23,468 nucleotides of DNA from Miniphocaeibacter sp964345925. GTDB lineage: Bacteria; Bacillota; Clostridia; Tissierellales; Peptoniphilaceae. The DNA lies in the NCBI GenBank assembly GCA_964345925.1, contig CAYFSP010000026.1:1-23468 (forward strand), written 5' to 3'. A program made the translations under genes and the position numbers. This document shows positions 12,799 through 21,869 of this stretch, in pieces (the stretch's first letter is position 1; every line of letters begins with the position of its first letter). The notes under the pieces are model-generated. The model was not told the DNA's origin, did no database searches, and saw only the letters and a program-made list of their open reading frames with translations.

Positions 12799-14718
12799 AT
12801 GAAAAAACTTAAAAATTCTTTAAAAATAGCAATATTTTCTTTATTAATAATGACTAATTTAACTTATGCTAATAGTGGGGAATCTATAAATATTCTCTTC
12901 ACCCATGATCTACATGATCATATTGAATCATATGATATATTGGAAAATAACAAAACAATAGATATTGGTGGTTATGAAAGGCTTAATAATAGTATTCAAA
13001 AACAGAAATCAATAGATAACGATACATTGGTTCTTGATGCTGGTGACTATTCCATGGGTACATTATTTCAAACCATATATACAACGGAAATACCTAGTTT
13101 AAAACTCCTTGGGAGTATGGATTTTGATGCTACAACTTTAGGAAATCACGAATTCGACTTCAGGACGAAAGGTCTGACTAAAAGTCTAAATGCCGCTATG
13201 AATAGCAATGTGAAATTACCTGAACTCCTAGTATCCAATATAGACTTTGAAAATTATGATAATGTGGATAAAAAGGATGTAGATGATTTAAAATTAGCTT
13301 TTGATAAATATAATGTAAAAGATTACCTCGTACTTGAGAAAAAAGGATATAAAGTTGGAATATTTGGTTTAATGGGCTATGACTCCATATCAAATGCTCC
13401 AATGGCTGGAGTAAACTTCTCCGATCCAATTGATACGGCAATAAGAGTATCAAAAATATTGAAAGAAGATGAAAAAGTTGATTTAATAATATGTTTATCA
13501 CATTCTGGTACTGAAGATAATTTAAAAAAATCTGAAGATGTTATAATGGCAGAAAAAGTTAAGGATATAGATATTATAATAAGTGGTCATAGTCATACTA
13601 CTTTAGAAAAACCTATTACTATAAACAATACGACTATAGTTTCATCAGGTTCATATGGAAAATACTTAGGCAAATTACAAGTAAAAGAAAACAATAATAA
13701 ATGGGAAGTAAAAAATTATGAGCTTGAATTATTAGATAAAGATGTGGAAAACAAGAAATTAAACGATACTATATCCCTATTTAAGGAAAAGGTTCAAAGA
13801 GAATATTTAGATACTTTTGATTTAGAATATAATCAGGTAATTGGATATAGTAATCATAATTTCTCAAATGTAGAGATTTTAGACGAAGAACATAATGAAG
13901 ATACATTGCCTAACTTAATAACCGATTCCTATAGGTATATGGTAAAGAGTATAGAAAAAGAAAATTATAAACCAATAACAGCTTCAATTGTTCCTTCCGG
14001 TACAGTTAGAGGAAGTATAGTAAAAGGGAATATTACAACTTCAGATGTATTCAATATAAGTAGCCTCGGAATTGGTCCAGATGAAATATCCGGTTATCCT
14101 TTAATAGACGTTTATTTAACAGGAAAGGAGTTGAAAACCGCTGCTGAGGTAGATGCTTCAATTCAACCTATTATGTCAGCTGCACAACTTTATATTTCTG
14201 GAGTAAATTATAAATTCAATCCTAACAGATTAATTTTTAATAAAGTTACAGATATTTATATATTAAATGAAGATGGTAAAAAAGAAAAAATAGATGATGA
14301 AAAATTATATAGAATAGTAACTGGTCTTTATACTGCACAGATGCTTTCAGTTGTAGAGGATAAATCCTTCGGTATAATGTCATTAGTTCCAAAAGATGAA
14401 GATGGTAATGAAATCACAGATTTTGAAGGTAGAATAATTTATGATGGTGATAAGGAAGTTAAGGAGTGGTATGCTTTAGCTAAATACATTCAATCTTTTG
14501 ATGAAAACGAAGAAGGAGTTCCTGAAATTCCCGAGAAATATTCACTACCAGAAGGTAGAAAAATTGTAGATAATTCTTCTGGATTAAAATCATTCTTTGA
14601 AAAACCAAATACCATTGCAAAAATAATTTACTCTATCATTGTATTAATTTTACTATTAATAGTATTAATAGTAAAATTTATTATTAAAAAATTAAAAAAG
14701 AAAAATATAAAAAAATAA
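12799..14718 (+). CDS. Surface-anchored 5'-nucleotidase / metallophosphoesterase
   Basis: Hydrolyses nucleotides outside the cell, probably for nucleoside and phosphate scavenging. The 639 residues show a signal peptide (about 1-25, ending 'LTYA') and a calcineurin-like domain with all metal motifs: 'THDLHD' (Asp37, His39), 'DAGD' (Asp83), 'GNHE' (116-118), 'LSHSG' (His235) and 'GHSH' (263-266). The C-terminal nucleotidase domain has 'GTVRGSIVKGNIT' and 'FNISSLG'. A linker and a C-terminal membrane helix (about 608-629) with a very basic tail follow. It is therefore anchored by a helix, with no LPxTG motif. Substrate (AMP, UDP-sugar, cyclic nucleotide or other) cannot be fixed. It stands alone between a divergent promoter and a bidirectional terminator, so it is transcribed as a single gene. 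Confidence 0.93.
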   Translation: MKKLKNSLKIAIFSLLIMTNLTYANSGESINILFTHDLHDHIESYDILENNKTIDIGGYERLNNSIQKQKSIDNDTLVLDAGDYSMGTLFQTIYTTEIPSLKLLGSMDFDATTLGNHEFDFRTKGLTKSLNAAMNSNVKLPELLVSNIDFENYDNVDKKDVDDLKLAFDKYNVKDYLVLEKKGYKVGIFGLMGYDSISNAPMAGVNFSDPIDTAIRVSKILKEDEKVDLIICLSHSGTEDNLKKSEDVIMAEKVKDIDIIISGHSHTTLEKPITINNTTIVSSGSYGKYLGKLQVKENNNKWEVKNYELELLDKDVENKKLNDTISLFKEKVQREYLDTFDLEYNQVIGYSNHNFSNVEILDEEHNEDTLPNLITDSYRYMVKSIEKENYKPITASIVPSGTVRGSIVKGNITTSDVFNISSLGIGPDEISGYPLIDVYLTGKELKTAAEVDASIQPIMSAAQLYISGVNYKFNPNRLIFNKVTDIYILNEDGKKEKIDDEKLYRIVTGLYTAQMLSVVEDKSFGIMSLVPKDEDGNEITDFEGRIIYDGDKEVKEWYALAKYIQSFDENEEGVPEIPEKYSLPEGRKIVDNSSGLKSFFEKPNTIAKIIYSIIVLILLLIVLIVKFIIKKLKKKNIKK

Positions 14719-14738
14719 ACTCCAATTGGAGTTTATTT
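14713..14738. terminator. Bidirectional palindromic terminator between the 5'-nucleotidase and rpiB
   Basis: A perfect 26-bp palindrome (AAATAAAC TCCA / TGGA GTTTATTT around AATT) that overlaps the 5'-nucleotidase stop and ends at the base before the rpiB stop. T-rich sequence follows on both strands, so it can end both convergent units. Confidence 0.92.
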
Positions 14739-15185
14739 TTATTTTCTGTTGTTATCGTAATCCATTATTAAGTTTACTCTATTTTCATGTCTTCCACCTT
14801 GGAATTTTGAATCAAGCCATTCTTTTACTATCATTTTTGCAACTTCAGATCCAACTACTCTAGATCCTAATGCGATAATATTGGCATTATTGTGTTCTTT
14901 TGCCATCTTAGCTGAAAATACTTCATTAGCACAAGCACATCTAATACCTTTAACCTTATTTGCTGCAATGGAAATACCAATTCCCGTTCCACAAATCAAT
15001 ATACCAGCTTCATACTCACCACTGGCAACAGCTTCTCCTACTTTTATACCATATACAGGATAATCTGCTTTTTTGCCAGCTTCTACTCCCAAGTCGACAA
15101 TTTCATGTCCTAATTCCTTAACATACTCAATTAATATAGGTTTCAGTTCCTCTCCACCGTGATCACTACCAATTGCTAATCTCAT
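14739..15185 (-). CDS. rpiB: Ribose-5-phosphate isomerase B
   Basis: Interconverts ribose-5-phosphate and ribulose-5-phosphate in the non-oxidative pentose phosphate pathway. At 148 residues it has the expected size, with 'GSDHGG' (6-11), the catalytic cysteine in 'CGTGIGISIAANK' (Cys65) and 'EHNNANI' with His98. These match the RpiB branch of the RpiB/LacAB family; LacA and LacB subunits normally occur as an adjacent pair in lac operons, which is not the case here. The RBS is AGGAGG. It lies 31 bp after pyk and is the last gene of dnaE-pfkA-pyk-rpiB. Confidence 0.94.
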   Translation of the reverse strand: MRLAIGSDHGGEELKPILIEYVKELGHEIVDLGVEAGKKADYPVYGIKVGEAVASGEYEAGILICGTGIGISIAANKVKGIRCACANEVFSAKMAKEHNNANIIALGSRVVGSEVAKMIVKEWLDSKFQGGRHENRVNLIMDYDNNRK

Positions 15186-15216
15186 AAATCCTCCTAAGTA
15201 TTATATAATAACTCTA

Positions 15217-16971
15217 TTATAATACTCTTGCTGATCCTTTGTAAACCAATCCTGAAATTGGATCTACAGTAATTATTTCATTTTCAGTCAACTTTGTCAT
15301 TGCATCATGAGCTCCAACTATTGTTGGTTTATTGAAATGAAGTGCAAGTATAGCAGCATGGGATGTTAATCCACCTTCTTCTACAACTACTGCTCCTGCT
15401 CTTTGAACATAGTCCACAGTATCTTTATCTGTATAGTTAGATACTAAAATATCACCATCTTCAAACTTATCTTTTAACTCTTCATCAGTATTACCTTTTA
15501 CTACTTTTCCTATTATACTCTCTTTACCTATACCTTGACCTTTTAATAAAATTTCTCCTATTGTATGAACTTTTATTAAATTTGTTGTACCACCAACTCC
15601 TACAGGTACTCCTGCAGTTATTATTATTAAATCACCTTGTTTTACAAATCCCTTATCCATTGCAGATATTATGGATCTATCTATAACCTCATCTGTACCT
15701 GTACATATTTGTGAAATTACTGGATAAACTCCCCATGTTAAAGCTAATTTTCTCATTACATCCTCATTAAATGTTGCTGCAATTATAGGAACCATAGGTC
15801 TTAGTCTAGAAACTGCCTTTGCAGTTGAACCAGAGCTAGTTGAAGTTATAATAGCTGATGCTCCTAATTGACTTGATAACGCTCTTGTTGATCTACTTAT
15901 AGCATTAGTAGTAAAGCTATCCATCCAAGTCATTCTATAATTAGAACTATCTATAAAATCTTGTGAATTTTCAGTTGTATCTGCAATTTCACTCATTACC
16001 TTAACGGCTTCTATTGGATAATTACCTGCTGCTGTCTCTCCTGAAAGCATTATTGCATCTGTACCATCTAATATTGCATTGGCAACATCTGTTACCTCTG
16101 CTCTCGTAGGTCTTGGATTTCTAATCATGGAATCAAGCATTTGTGTAGCAGTTATTACAGGTTTCCCAGCGAAACTAGTCTTCTTGATTATCTCCTTTTG
16201 TACTAACGGCATTGTCTCAGTTTTTATTTCAACACCTAAGTCACCTCTAGCAACCATTATTCCATCTGTTGCAGCGATTATTTCATCTAGGTTGTCAACA
16301 CCTTCTTGCGATTCTATCTTAGAAATTATCTGTAGATTAGATCCACCATTTTCCTCTAAAATCTTTCTTATATCAAGTACGTCATCAGCTTTTCTTATAA
16401 AGCTTGCCGCTATAAAATCCAATTCTTGCTCTATTGCAAATAGTAAATCATTTCTATCCTTCTCTGTAATAGGAGGTAAATTAATTTTTGTATTTGGTAC
16501 ATTTACACCCTTTTTACTCTTTAAAATACCATGGTTTTGCACTTCTGTAATAACATCAGTATCTGTTACATCCGTTATTTTCAAATCTACTAAACCATCA
16601 TCTATTAGAATATGACCACCTATTTTTACATCCTTTGGAAGTTCCTTGTAAGATACTGTTACTATATCTTGAGTACCCTCTACTTCCCTTGTAGTCAAAG
16701 TGAATTTATCACCTATGGCCAGCTGTATTTGAGGCACACCAAAATCTCCTAATCTTATTTCAGGTCCCTTAGTATCAAGCATAATGGCTACTGGTAAATC
16801 CAACTCTGCCCTTGCCTTCTTTATATTATTTATTCTAACTAAATGTTCTTCATAATCTCCATGAGAAAAGTTTAGCCTACATACATTCATTCCCAATTTC
16901 ATAAGTTCTTTTAATGTTTCAATATCCTCTGAAGCTGGTCCTATGGTACATACTATTTTTGTCTTTTTCAT
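15217..16971 (-). CDS. pyk: Pyruvate kinase with C-terminal PEP-utilizer domain
   Basis: Last step of glycolysis: phosphoenolpyruvate plus ADP to pyruvate plus ATP. I start it at ATG 16971 ('MKKTKIVCTIGPASED'), which has GGGGG 6 nt upstream and gives 584 residues, the usual size for this subtype. A longer frame back to 17022 would overlap pfkA and add 17 residues without family support. Motifs seen: 'LNFSHG', 'LDTKGPEIR', 'ARGDLGVE', 'ITATQMLDSM' and 'DGTDAIMLSGETAAG'. The last ~80 residues are the extra domain typical of Bacillus/Clostridium enzymes, carrying the 'TSHAA' histidine motif (about 536-540) related to PEP synthase. It follows pfkA by 13 bp. Confidence 0.97.
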   Translation of the reverse strand: MKKTKIVCTIGPASEDIETLKELMKLGMNVCRLNFSHGDYEEHLVRINNIKKARAELDLPVAIMLDTKGPEIRLGDFGVPQIQLAIGDKFTLTTREVEGTQDIVTVSYKELPKDVKIGGHILIDDGLVDLKITDVTDTDVITEVQNHGILKSKKGVNVPNTKINLPPITEKDRNDLLFAIEQELDFIAASFIRKADDVLDIRKILEENGGSNLQIISKIESQEGVDNLDEIIAATDGIMVARGDLGVEIKTETMPLVQKEIIKKTSFAGKPVITATQMLDSMIRNPRPTRAEVTDVANAILDGTDAIMLSGETAAGNYPIEAVKVMSEIADTTENSQDFIDSSNYRMTWMDSFTTNAISRSTRALSSQLGASAIITSTSSGSTAKAVSRLRPMVPIIAATFNEDVMRKLALTWGVYPVISQICTGTDEVIDRSIISAMDKGFVKQGDLIIITAGVPVGVGGTTNLIKVHTIGEILLKGQGIGKESIIGKVVKGNTDEELKDKFEDGDILVSNYTDKDTVDYVQRAGAVVVEEGGLTSHAAILALHFNKPTIVGAHDAMTKLTENEIITVDPISGLVYKGSARVL

Positions 16972-16977
16972 TACATT

Positions 16978-16982
16978 CCCCC
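16978..16982 (-). promoter_or_regulatory. pyk ribosome binding site that decides the start
   Basis: GGGGG on the minus strand, 6 nt before ATG 16971. It lies in the short pfkA-pyk gap and supports the 584-residue form. Confidence 0.75.
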
Positions 16983-16984
16983 TA

Positions 16985-17944
16985 TTATATGGATATTTCT
17001 CCTGCCATATCATATAATTCATTATTTAAAACTCTTTCAGTTTCTACTGCTTCTTTTATTGGTACAGGTACTATCTTCCCATTTATTGTCGCCATAGCCA
17101 ATGCAGACTCTCCTTCAATAAGAAGTTTAACTGCCTTATTTCCCATTTCAGACGCCAATAATCTATCATATGGGCAAGGACTTCCACCTCTTTGAATATG
17201 GCCTAGTATAGTAACTTTAGTATCAACACCTGTAATTTTCTTAATTTCCTCTTTTAATTCATAAGGCTTACCTACACCTTCTGCTAAAACTATAATATGG
17301 TGTAATTTACCTCTTTTTCTACCTCTTTTAATTTTATCTGTAATTGCTACAATATCCAATTCCTTCTCTGGTATTACAATACTCTCTGCTCCACTGGCAA
17401 CACCTGAGTAAAGTGCAATATCACCACAATGTCTTCCCATTACTTCAACAATATTTGCTCTACCATGGGATGAAGAAGTATCCCTTAACTTGCTAATTGC
17501 CTCAGATACAGTTTCTATTGCAGTATAAAAACCAATTGTAGAATCCGTATAGCCCATGTCATTATCAATAGTACAAGGGATTCCTACGGTTTTTATTCCC
17601 ATATTGCTCAGAATTTCCGCACCTCTAAAAGATCCGTCACCACCTAGTATAACTAATCCATCTATACCAAAATCCTGTAGTATATTATACGCTTTATTCT
17701 GTCCTTTTTCTGTGACGAACTCCGCACTTCTTGCAGAACCTAAAATCGTTCCACCTCTTTGAATAATATCTGCTACAGATGATACATTCATTTCATATAT
17801 ATTTCCATTGATTAGTCCATCATATCCAAATCTTATTCCCATTACCCTTATGCCATTAAATATTGATGTTCTAGTTATAGATCTAATTGCAGCATTCATT
17901 CCTGGCGCATCTCCACCACTTGTCAAAATACCGATTGTTTTCAT
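16985..17944 (-). CDS. pfkA: ATP-dependent 6-phosphofructokinase
   Basis: Commits fructose-6-phosphate to glycolysis using ATP. The 319 residues match the Bacillus-type enzyme: ATP-binding 'TSGGDAPGMNAAIR' (8-21), 'GGDGS' (101-105) with Gly104 indicating ATP rather than PPi use, catalytic 'TIDND' (Asp127), 'MGR' (169-171) and 'GHIQRGGSP'. Arg21, Arg25 and Arg154, positions that bind allosteric effectors in the Geobacillus enzyme, are present. The RBS is AGAGGTG. It lies 10 bp after dnaE and 13 bp before pyk, the usual Firmicutes pfkA-pyk pairing. Confidence 0.97.
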   Translation of the reverse strand: MKTIGILTSGGDAPGMNAAIRSITRTSIFNGIRVMGIRFGYDGLINGNIYEMNVSSVADIIQRGGTILGSARSAEFVTEKGQNKAYNILQDFGIDGLVILGGDGSFRGAEILSNMGIKTVGIPCTIDNDMGYTDSTIGFYTAIETVSEAISKLRDTSSSHGRANIVEVMGRHCGDIALYSGVASGAESIVIPEKELDIVAITDKIKRGRKRGKLHHIIVLAEGVGKPYELKEEIKKITGVDTKVTILGHIQRGGSPCPYDRLLASEMGNKAVKLLIEGESALAMATINGKIVPVPIKEAVETERVLNNELYDMAGEISI

Positions 17945-17954
17945 ACTTCACCTC

Positions 17955-20900
17955 TTAAACTATTTTTATATTGTTTTCTCCAATTTTATTTTCTATTTTA
18001 TCAAGTAAATTTTCATTATCAGCATTAATTGAATACTTGTCAGAAAGTTGATAACATTTCTTATTTTTTTCAAAAAATAAATTTACTTTGTTATTTCCAT
18101 TACTATTAATTAATAAAGCTTTAATTTCATCTAAAGTATTATCCGAAATATTTGTTCCAATTCTTAAAAATATTTTTTTATCTTTTTCGATACTTTCAAT
18201 TTTCTTTATTTGGCTAACTATTATATTAGCTCCTTCTCTTTCACTAATATTTAAAGTACCCTTTACTATTAAAACTCTATCCTCTTCTATAATGTCATTA
18301 TATCTATCATAAATATTTGGAAATACGGTTAATTCTATACTTCCATACAAATCTTCAAATCTAACAAATTCCATAACTTTGTTGTTCTTTGTAAATTTTT
18401 TATTTATGGAATCCACAATACCAATTATGGTGACCTGTTTCTTGTCCCAATTCTGCTCTACTATAGAAATATCTCCTTTTAAATCCAAAGTATTAAAATT
18501 TGAATATTTATCTATAATATCTTCATATGGTCTCATAGGATGATCTGTTAAATATATTCCAAGTACTTCCTTTTCCAATTTTAATAGATCTTTTTTATCA
18601 TATTCTTCAATACTGTATTCATTTATTACTTCCTCTTCTTCGTCATCTTCTTTAAACATATCGAAAATAGAAGCCTGTCCAGGAATATTTTTCTTTTGAG
18701 ATGATTGTACTGAATCTATTACTAATGAATATTCTACCATAAGTTCCGCTCTTGTTACACCCATGGACGTAAATGCCCCAGCTTTTATTAGACATTCAAT
18801 TGCTCGCTTATTTATAACTAAAGGATTATATTTTACAATTCTTTCAATAAATTCTCTAAAGGTTTTAAAAACACCTTCTTGTTCTCTTATTTTAACAATA
18901 GAATCTATTAGTCCCTCGCCAACATTTTTTATAGCCAGCAGTCCAAATCTAATCTTACCATCTTCAACATTAAATTTTTTATTGCTATAATTTACATCTG
19001 GTTGAAGTATTTCTATTTCTAACCTTCTGCTCTCCTGTATATACAATGCTACTTGTGGTGTATTTCCCATTACAGATGAAAGAAGTGCTGCCATAAACTC
19101 CACTGGATAATAATATTTTAGCCAAGCAGTTCTCATTGCAACTAAAGAATATGCAGCTGAATGGGATTTATTAAATGCATACTTGGCAAAATCTATCATT
19201 AAATCATATATTTTATTTCCAATATTTTCTGAAACTCCATTTCTAACTACACCCTTTGTTAGAATATTTCCATTATCATCCTCTTCTCCAAAAATGAATT
19301 TATGTCTTTCCGCCTCCATAACATCCATCTTCTTCTTACCCATCGCCCTTCTTAAATTATCAGCTGCACCAAGACTGTATCCTGCTAACTGTTGAACGAT
19401 TTGCATAACCTGTTCCTGATATACGATTGTACCATATGTTACATTTAAAATAGGTTCTAAAAGTGGATGAAGGTACTCTATTTCATCTATATGATTTTTA
19501 TTATAAATATAAGTTGGTATTTCATTCATAGGTCCTGGTCTAAATAGTGAGTTTGCAGCTATTAAATCGTCAAATTTTGTAGGCTTTAACTCCCTTAGAA
19601 AAGCTCTCATACCTGCGGATTCAAATTGAAATATTCCCAAGGTCTCAGCTACTGTAAAAATAGACAGTACTTTTGAGTCATTTTCATCCATATCATCAAT
19701 AGAAATTTTTTTCTTATGGTTTCTATTTACTAAATCTACAGCATCTTGTATTACGGTTAATGTTCTCAGTCCTAGGAAGTCCATTTTTAGTAGACCTAAT
19801 TCCTCTAGTTCTATCATATTGAACTGAGTTATTATAGCATCTTTATTCCTAGCTAAAGGCACGTATTCTACAACTGGTTTTTTTGATATTACAACACCTG
19901 CTGCATGAGTTGATGTATGTCTTGGCATTCCTTCTACATCATTCGCAATATCTATTAAATTTTTAATGGATTCATCACTGTCATAAAGTCCCTTGAACTC
20001 TGGACTCATTTCCAATGCCTTATCAATTGTCATATTTAGTAACATTGGAACTTTTTTAGCCACATCATCTACTAATTTATATTCCATATCCAAAACACGG
20101 CCTACATCTCTTATAGCTCCTCTTGCAGCCATAGTACCAAAAGTTACTATTTGAGCAACTTTTTCTTTACCATATTTTTCAATTACATAATCAATTACCT
20201 CTTCACGTCTTTCATAACAGAAGTCTATATCTATATCAGGCATTGATACCCTTTCAGGATTTAAAAATCTTTCAAATAGCAAATCATATTTTAAAGGATC
20301 AATATCTGTAATCTCTAAAGCATAACTAACAATACTACCTGCTGCTGATCCTCTACCAGGTCCAACAGGAATATTTTTACTCTTTGCAAATCTTATAAAA
20401 TCTGAAACGATTAAGAAATAATCTACAAATCCCATTTCTTCAATTGTTCTAATTTCAAATTCAAGTCTATCTAAAATTTTATCGTCTATTTTCTTATATC
20501 TTTTCTTAATACCAATATTTGATAATTCCCTTAAATATGATTTATTCGTAAACCCTTCAGGTATTTCAAAATATGGCAGATGCAAATGACCAAAATCAAG
20601 TTCAACATTACAACGCTCAGCAATTTTACTAGTGTTCTCCAATGCTTCTTCAAAGCCTTCAAATAATTCATACATTTCATCTGTAGAACGCAGGTAAAAT
20701 TCCCCTGGTGAATAATGCATTTTGCCACCTTCATTTTTCTCCTTAATGGTTTTACCTAATTGTATACAAAGTAAAATATCATGAACTCTCCAGTCCTCTT
20801 TTTTTACATAGTGAACATCATTTGTAGCAACCATAGGAATACACGTTTCCTTGGAAAGTTTTGGCATATCCCTTAAAATTATTTCATCTTGATCTATTCC

Positions 20901-21434
20901 ATGGTTCTGTATCTCTAAAAAGAAATTTCCTTTGCCAAATATCTCTTCCAGTTCCAATGCCGATTTTTTAGCTTTTTCATAATCATCATACATTAGACTT
21001 TCAGATACCTCGCCTTTTAAACAAGCTGATAAAGCAATAATCCCTTCACTATACTTTCTAAGAACATCTTTATCAACTCTTGGCTTATAGTAAAATCCGT
21101 TAACATATCCTAAGGAGACTATCTCCATTAAATTTTTATACCCTACTTCATTTTCTGCAAGTAAGATTAAATGGTTATATCTTTTAGTCTTATTGCTCTT
21201 CTCTAAATATGAACCATTTACTGTATATATTTCACAACCAAGAATAGGTTTAATACCTCGCTTCTTTGCTTCTTTATAAAATTGTACTATTCCAAACATA
21301 GAACCATGATCAGTAATTGCTAAAGATTTCATCTCAAGCTCAGATGCATGGTCTAAAAGTTTTTTAATTGGACTGAATCCATCTAATAAACTATATTCTG
21401 TATGCACATGTAAATGTGTAAATTCTCTACTCAT
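17955..21434 (-). CDS. dnaE: DNA polymerase III subunit alpha, DnaE type
   Basis: Replicative polymerase of the C family. In Firmicutes with PolC, DnaE is thought to extend primers before handing over to PolC. The 1159 residues show an N-terminal PHP domain ('HLHVHTEYSLLDG' at 7-19, 'TDHGSMFG' at 41-48, 'GCEIY', 'SACLKGE', 'NDVHY' at 205-209), then the palm with 'GPGRGSAAGS' (358-367) and catalytic 'PDIDIDF' (Asp400, Asp402). The third acidic residue lies in 'LLKMDFLGLR'. A helix-hairpin-helix region and a C-terminal OB fold follow. The PHP metal-ligand positions look largely kept, unlike in E. coli. The RBS is GAGAGGAT. It heads the dnaE-pfkA-pyk-rpiB unit; no clear promoter stands out upstream. 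Confidence 0.98.
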   Translation of the reverse strand: MSREFTHLHVHTEYSLLDGFSPIKKLLDHASELEMKSLAITDHGSMFGIVQFYKEAKKRGIKPILGCEIYTVNGSYLEKSNKTKRYNHLILLAENEVGYKNLMEIVSLGYVNGFYYKPRVDKDVLRKYSEGIIALSACLKGEVSESLMYDDYEKAKKSALELEEIFGKGNFFLEIQNHGIDQDEIILRDMPKLSKETCIPMVATNDVHYVKKEDWRVHDILLCIQLGKTIKEKNEGGKMHYSPGEFYLRSTDEMYELFEGFEEALENTSKIAERCNVELDFGHLHLPYFEIPEGFTNKSYLRELSNIGIKKRYKKIDDKILDRLEFEIRTIEEMGFVDYFLIVSDFIRFAKSKNIPVGPGRGSAAGSIVSYALEITDIDPLKYDLLFERFLNPERVSMPDIDIDFCYERREEVIDYVIEKYGKEKVAQIVTFGTMAARGAIRDVGRVLDMEYKLVDDVAKKVPMLLNMTIDKALEMSPEFKGLYDSDESIKNLIDIANDVEGMPRHTSTHAAGVVISKKPVVEYVPLARNKDAIITQFNMIELEELGLLKMDFLGLRTLTVIQDAVDLVNRNHKKKISIDDMDENDSKVLSIFTVAETLGIFQFESAGMRAFLRELKPTKFDDLIAANSLFRPGPMNEIPTYIYNKNHIDEIEYLHPLLEPILNVTYGTIVYQEQVMQIVQQLAGYSLGAADNLRRAMGKKKMDVMEAERHKFIFGEEDDNGNILTKGVVRNGVSENIGNKIYDLMIDFAKYAFNKSHSAAYSLVAMRTAWLKYYYPVEFMAALLSSVMGNTPQVALYIQESRRLEIEILQPDVNYSNKKFNVEDGKIRFGLLAIKNVGEGLIDSIVKIREQEGVFKTFREFIERIVKYNPLVINKRAIECLIKAGAFTSMGVTRAELMVEYSLVIDSVQSSQKKNIPGQASIFDMFKEDDEEEEVINEYSIEEYDKKDLLKLEKEVLGIYLTDHPMRPYEDIIDKYSNFNTLDLKGDISIVEQNWDKKQVTIIGIVDSINKKFTKNNKVMEFVRFEDLYGSIELTVFPNIYDRYNDIIEEDRVLIVKGTLNISEREGANIIVSQIKKIESIEKDKKIFLRIGTNISDNTLDEIKALLINSNGNNKVNLFFEKNKKCYQLSDKYSINADNENLLDKIENKIGENNIKIV

Positions 21435-21493
21435 AATATATCCTCTCTAACCTAATATTTTAACATAATATGGTGAATAAGGAAAAATGCCTG

Positions 21494-21522
21494 TTGACGT
21501 TTAATACTATACTATGTATAAT
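21494..21522 (+). promoter_or_regulatory. Sigma-A promoter of the PadR-DUF1700-DUF4097 operon
   Basis: TTGACG (21494-21499), a 17-bp spacer and a perfect TATAAT (21517-21522), about 30 bp before the PadR ATG. Confidence 0.88.
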
Positions 21523-21525
21523 ATT
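21503..21525 (+). promoter_or_regulatory. Candidate PadR operator (inverted repeat over the promoter)
   Basis: Two 10-bp arms, AATACTATAC and GTATAATATT, form an inverted repeat with one mismatch around a 3-bp centre. It covers most of the spacer and all of the -10 element, the expected place for an autorepressor. PadR-family sites are typically AT-rich inverted repeats of this kind; binding by this PadR is inferred. Confidence 0.65.
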
Positions 21526-21551
21526 GTTAATAATAAAGTAGGGAGGTAATT

Positions 21552-21869
21552 ATGATATTTCAATACGGTAATCAAGTCTTGGACTTTTGTGTTCTAGCCA
21601 TACTTGATCAAAAGGACTCCTATGGTTATGAAATTACTCAAACAATTTTAGAGACTATAGAGATTTCAGAATCAACAATGTACCCAGTACTTCGACGATT
21701 AAAAAAATACCACCATTTGGAAACATATGATGTTCCCCATCAAGGTAGAAATCGCAGATATTATAAAATTACGGAAAGTGGAAGAGAATTGCTGGAATTA
21801 TACAAAGATGATTGGGAAATATATAAATCTAAAATTGATTTCATTGTAAAGGAGGATAAATATGAATAG
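21552..21869 (+). CDS. PadR-family transcriptional regulator
   Basis: A 105-residue winged-helix repressor (short PadR subfamily 2 type). Seen in sequence: 'LDFCVLAILDQKDSYGYEI' (helix 1-2), 'ISESTMYPVLRRLKK' (recognition helix region), the wing 'GRNRRYYKITESGRE', and a short C-terminal dimerisation helix. The RBS is GGGAGG. The gene heads a three-gene operon and has a palindrome over its promoter, so autoregulation is likely. The downstream DUF1700 gene begins inside its 3' end (8-bp overlap, with the next RBS AAAGGAGG inside this gene). PadR with DUF1700 and DUF4097 is a recurrent Firmicutes module tied to cell-envelope stress; the signal is unknown. Confidence 0.93.
   Translation: MIFQYGNQVLDFCVLAILDQKDSYGYEITQTILETIEISESTMYPVLRRLKKYHHLETYDVPHQGRNRRYYKITESGRELLELYKDDWEIYKSKIDFIVKEDKYE

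Noticed and set aside
16079..16615. Long open frame on the plus strand inside pyk (178 codons)
   Set aside because: It is antisense to the well-conserved pyk coding frame, has no RBS or family signature, and has the Ser/Ile-rich composition of a shadow frame.
16972..17022. 17-residue N-terminal extension of pyruvate kinase
   Set aside because: It overlaps the pfkA stop and does not resemble the family; the ATG at 16971 has a correctly spaced RBS and gives the usual length.
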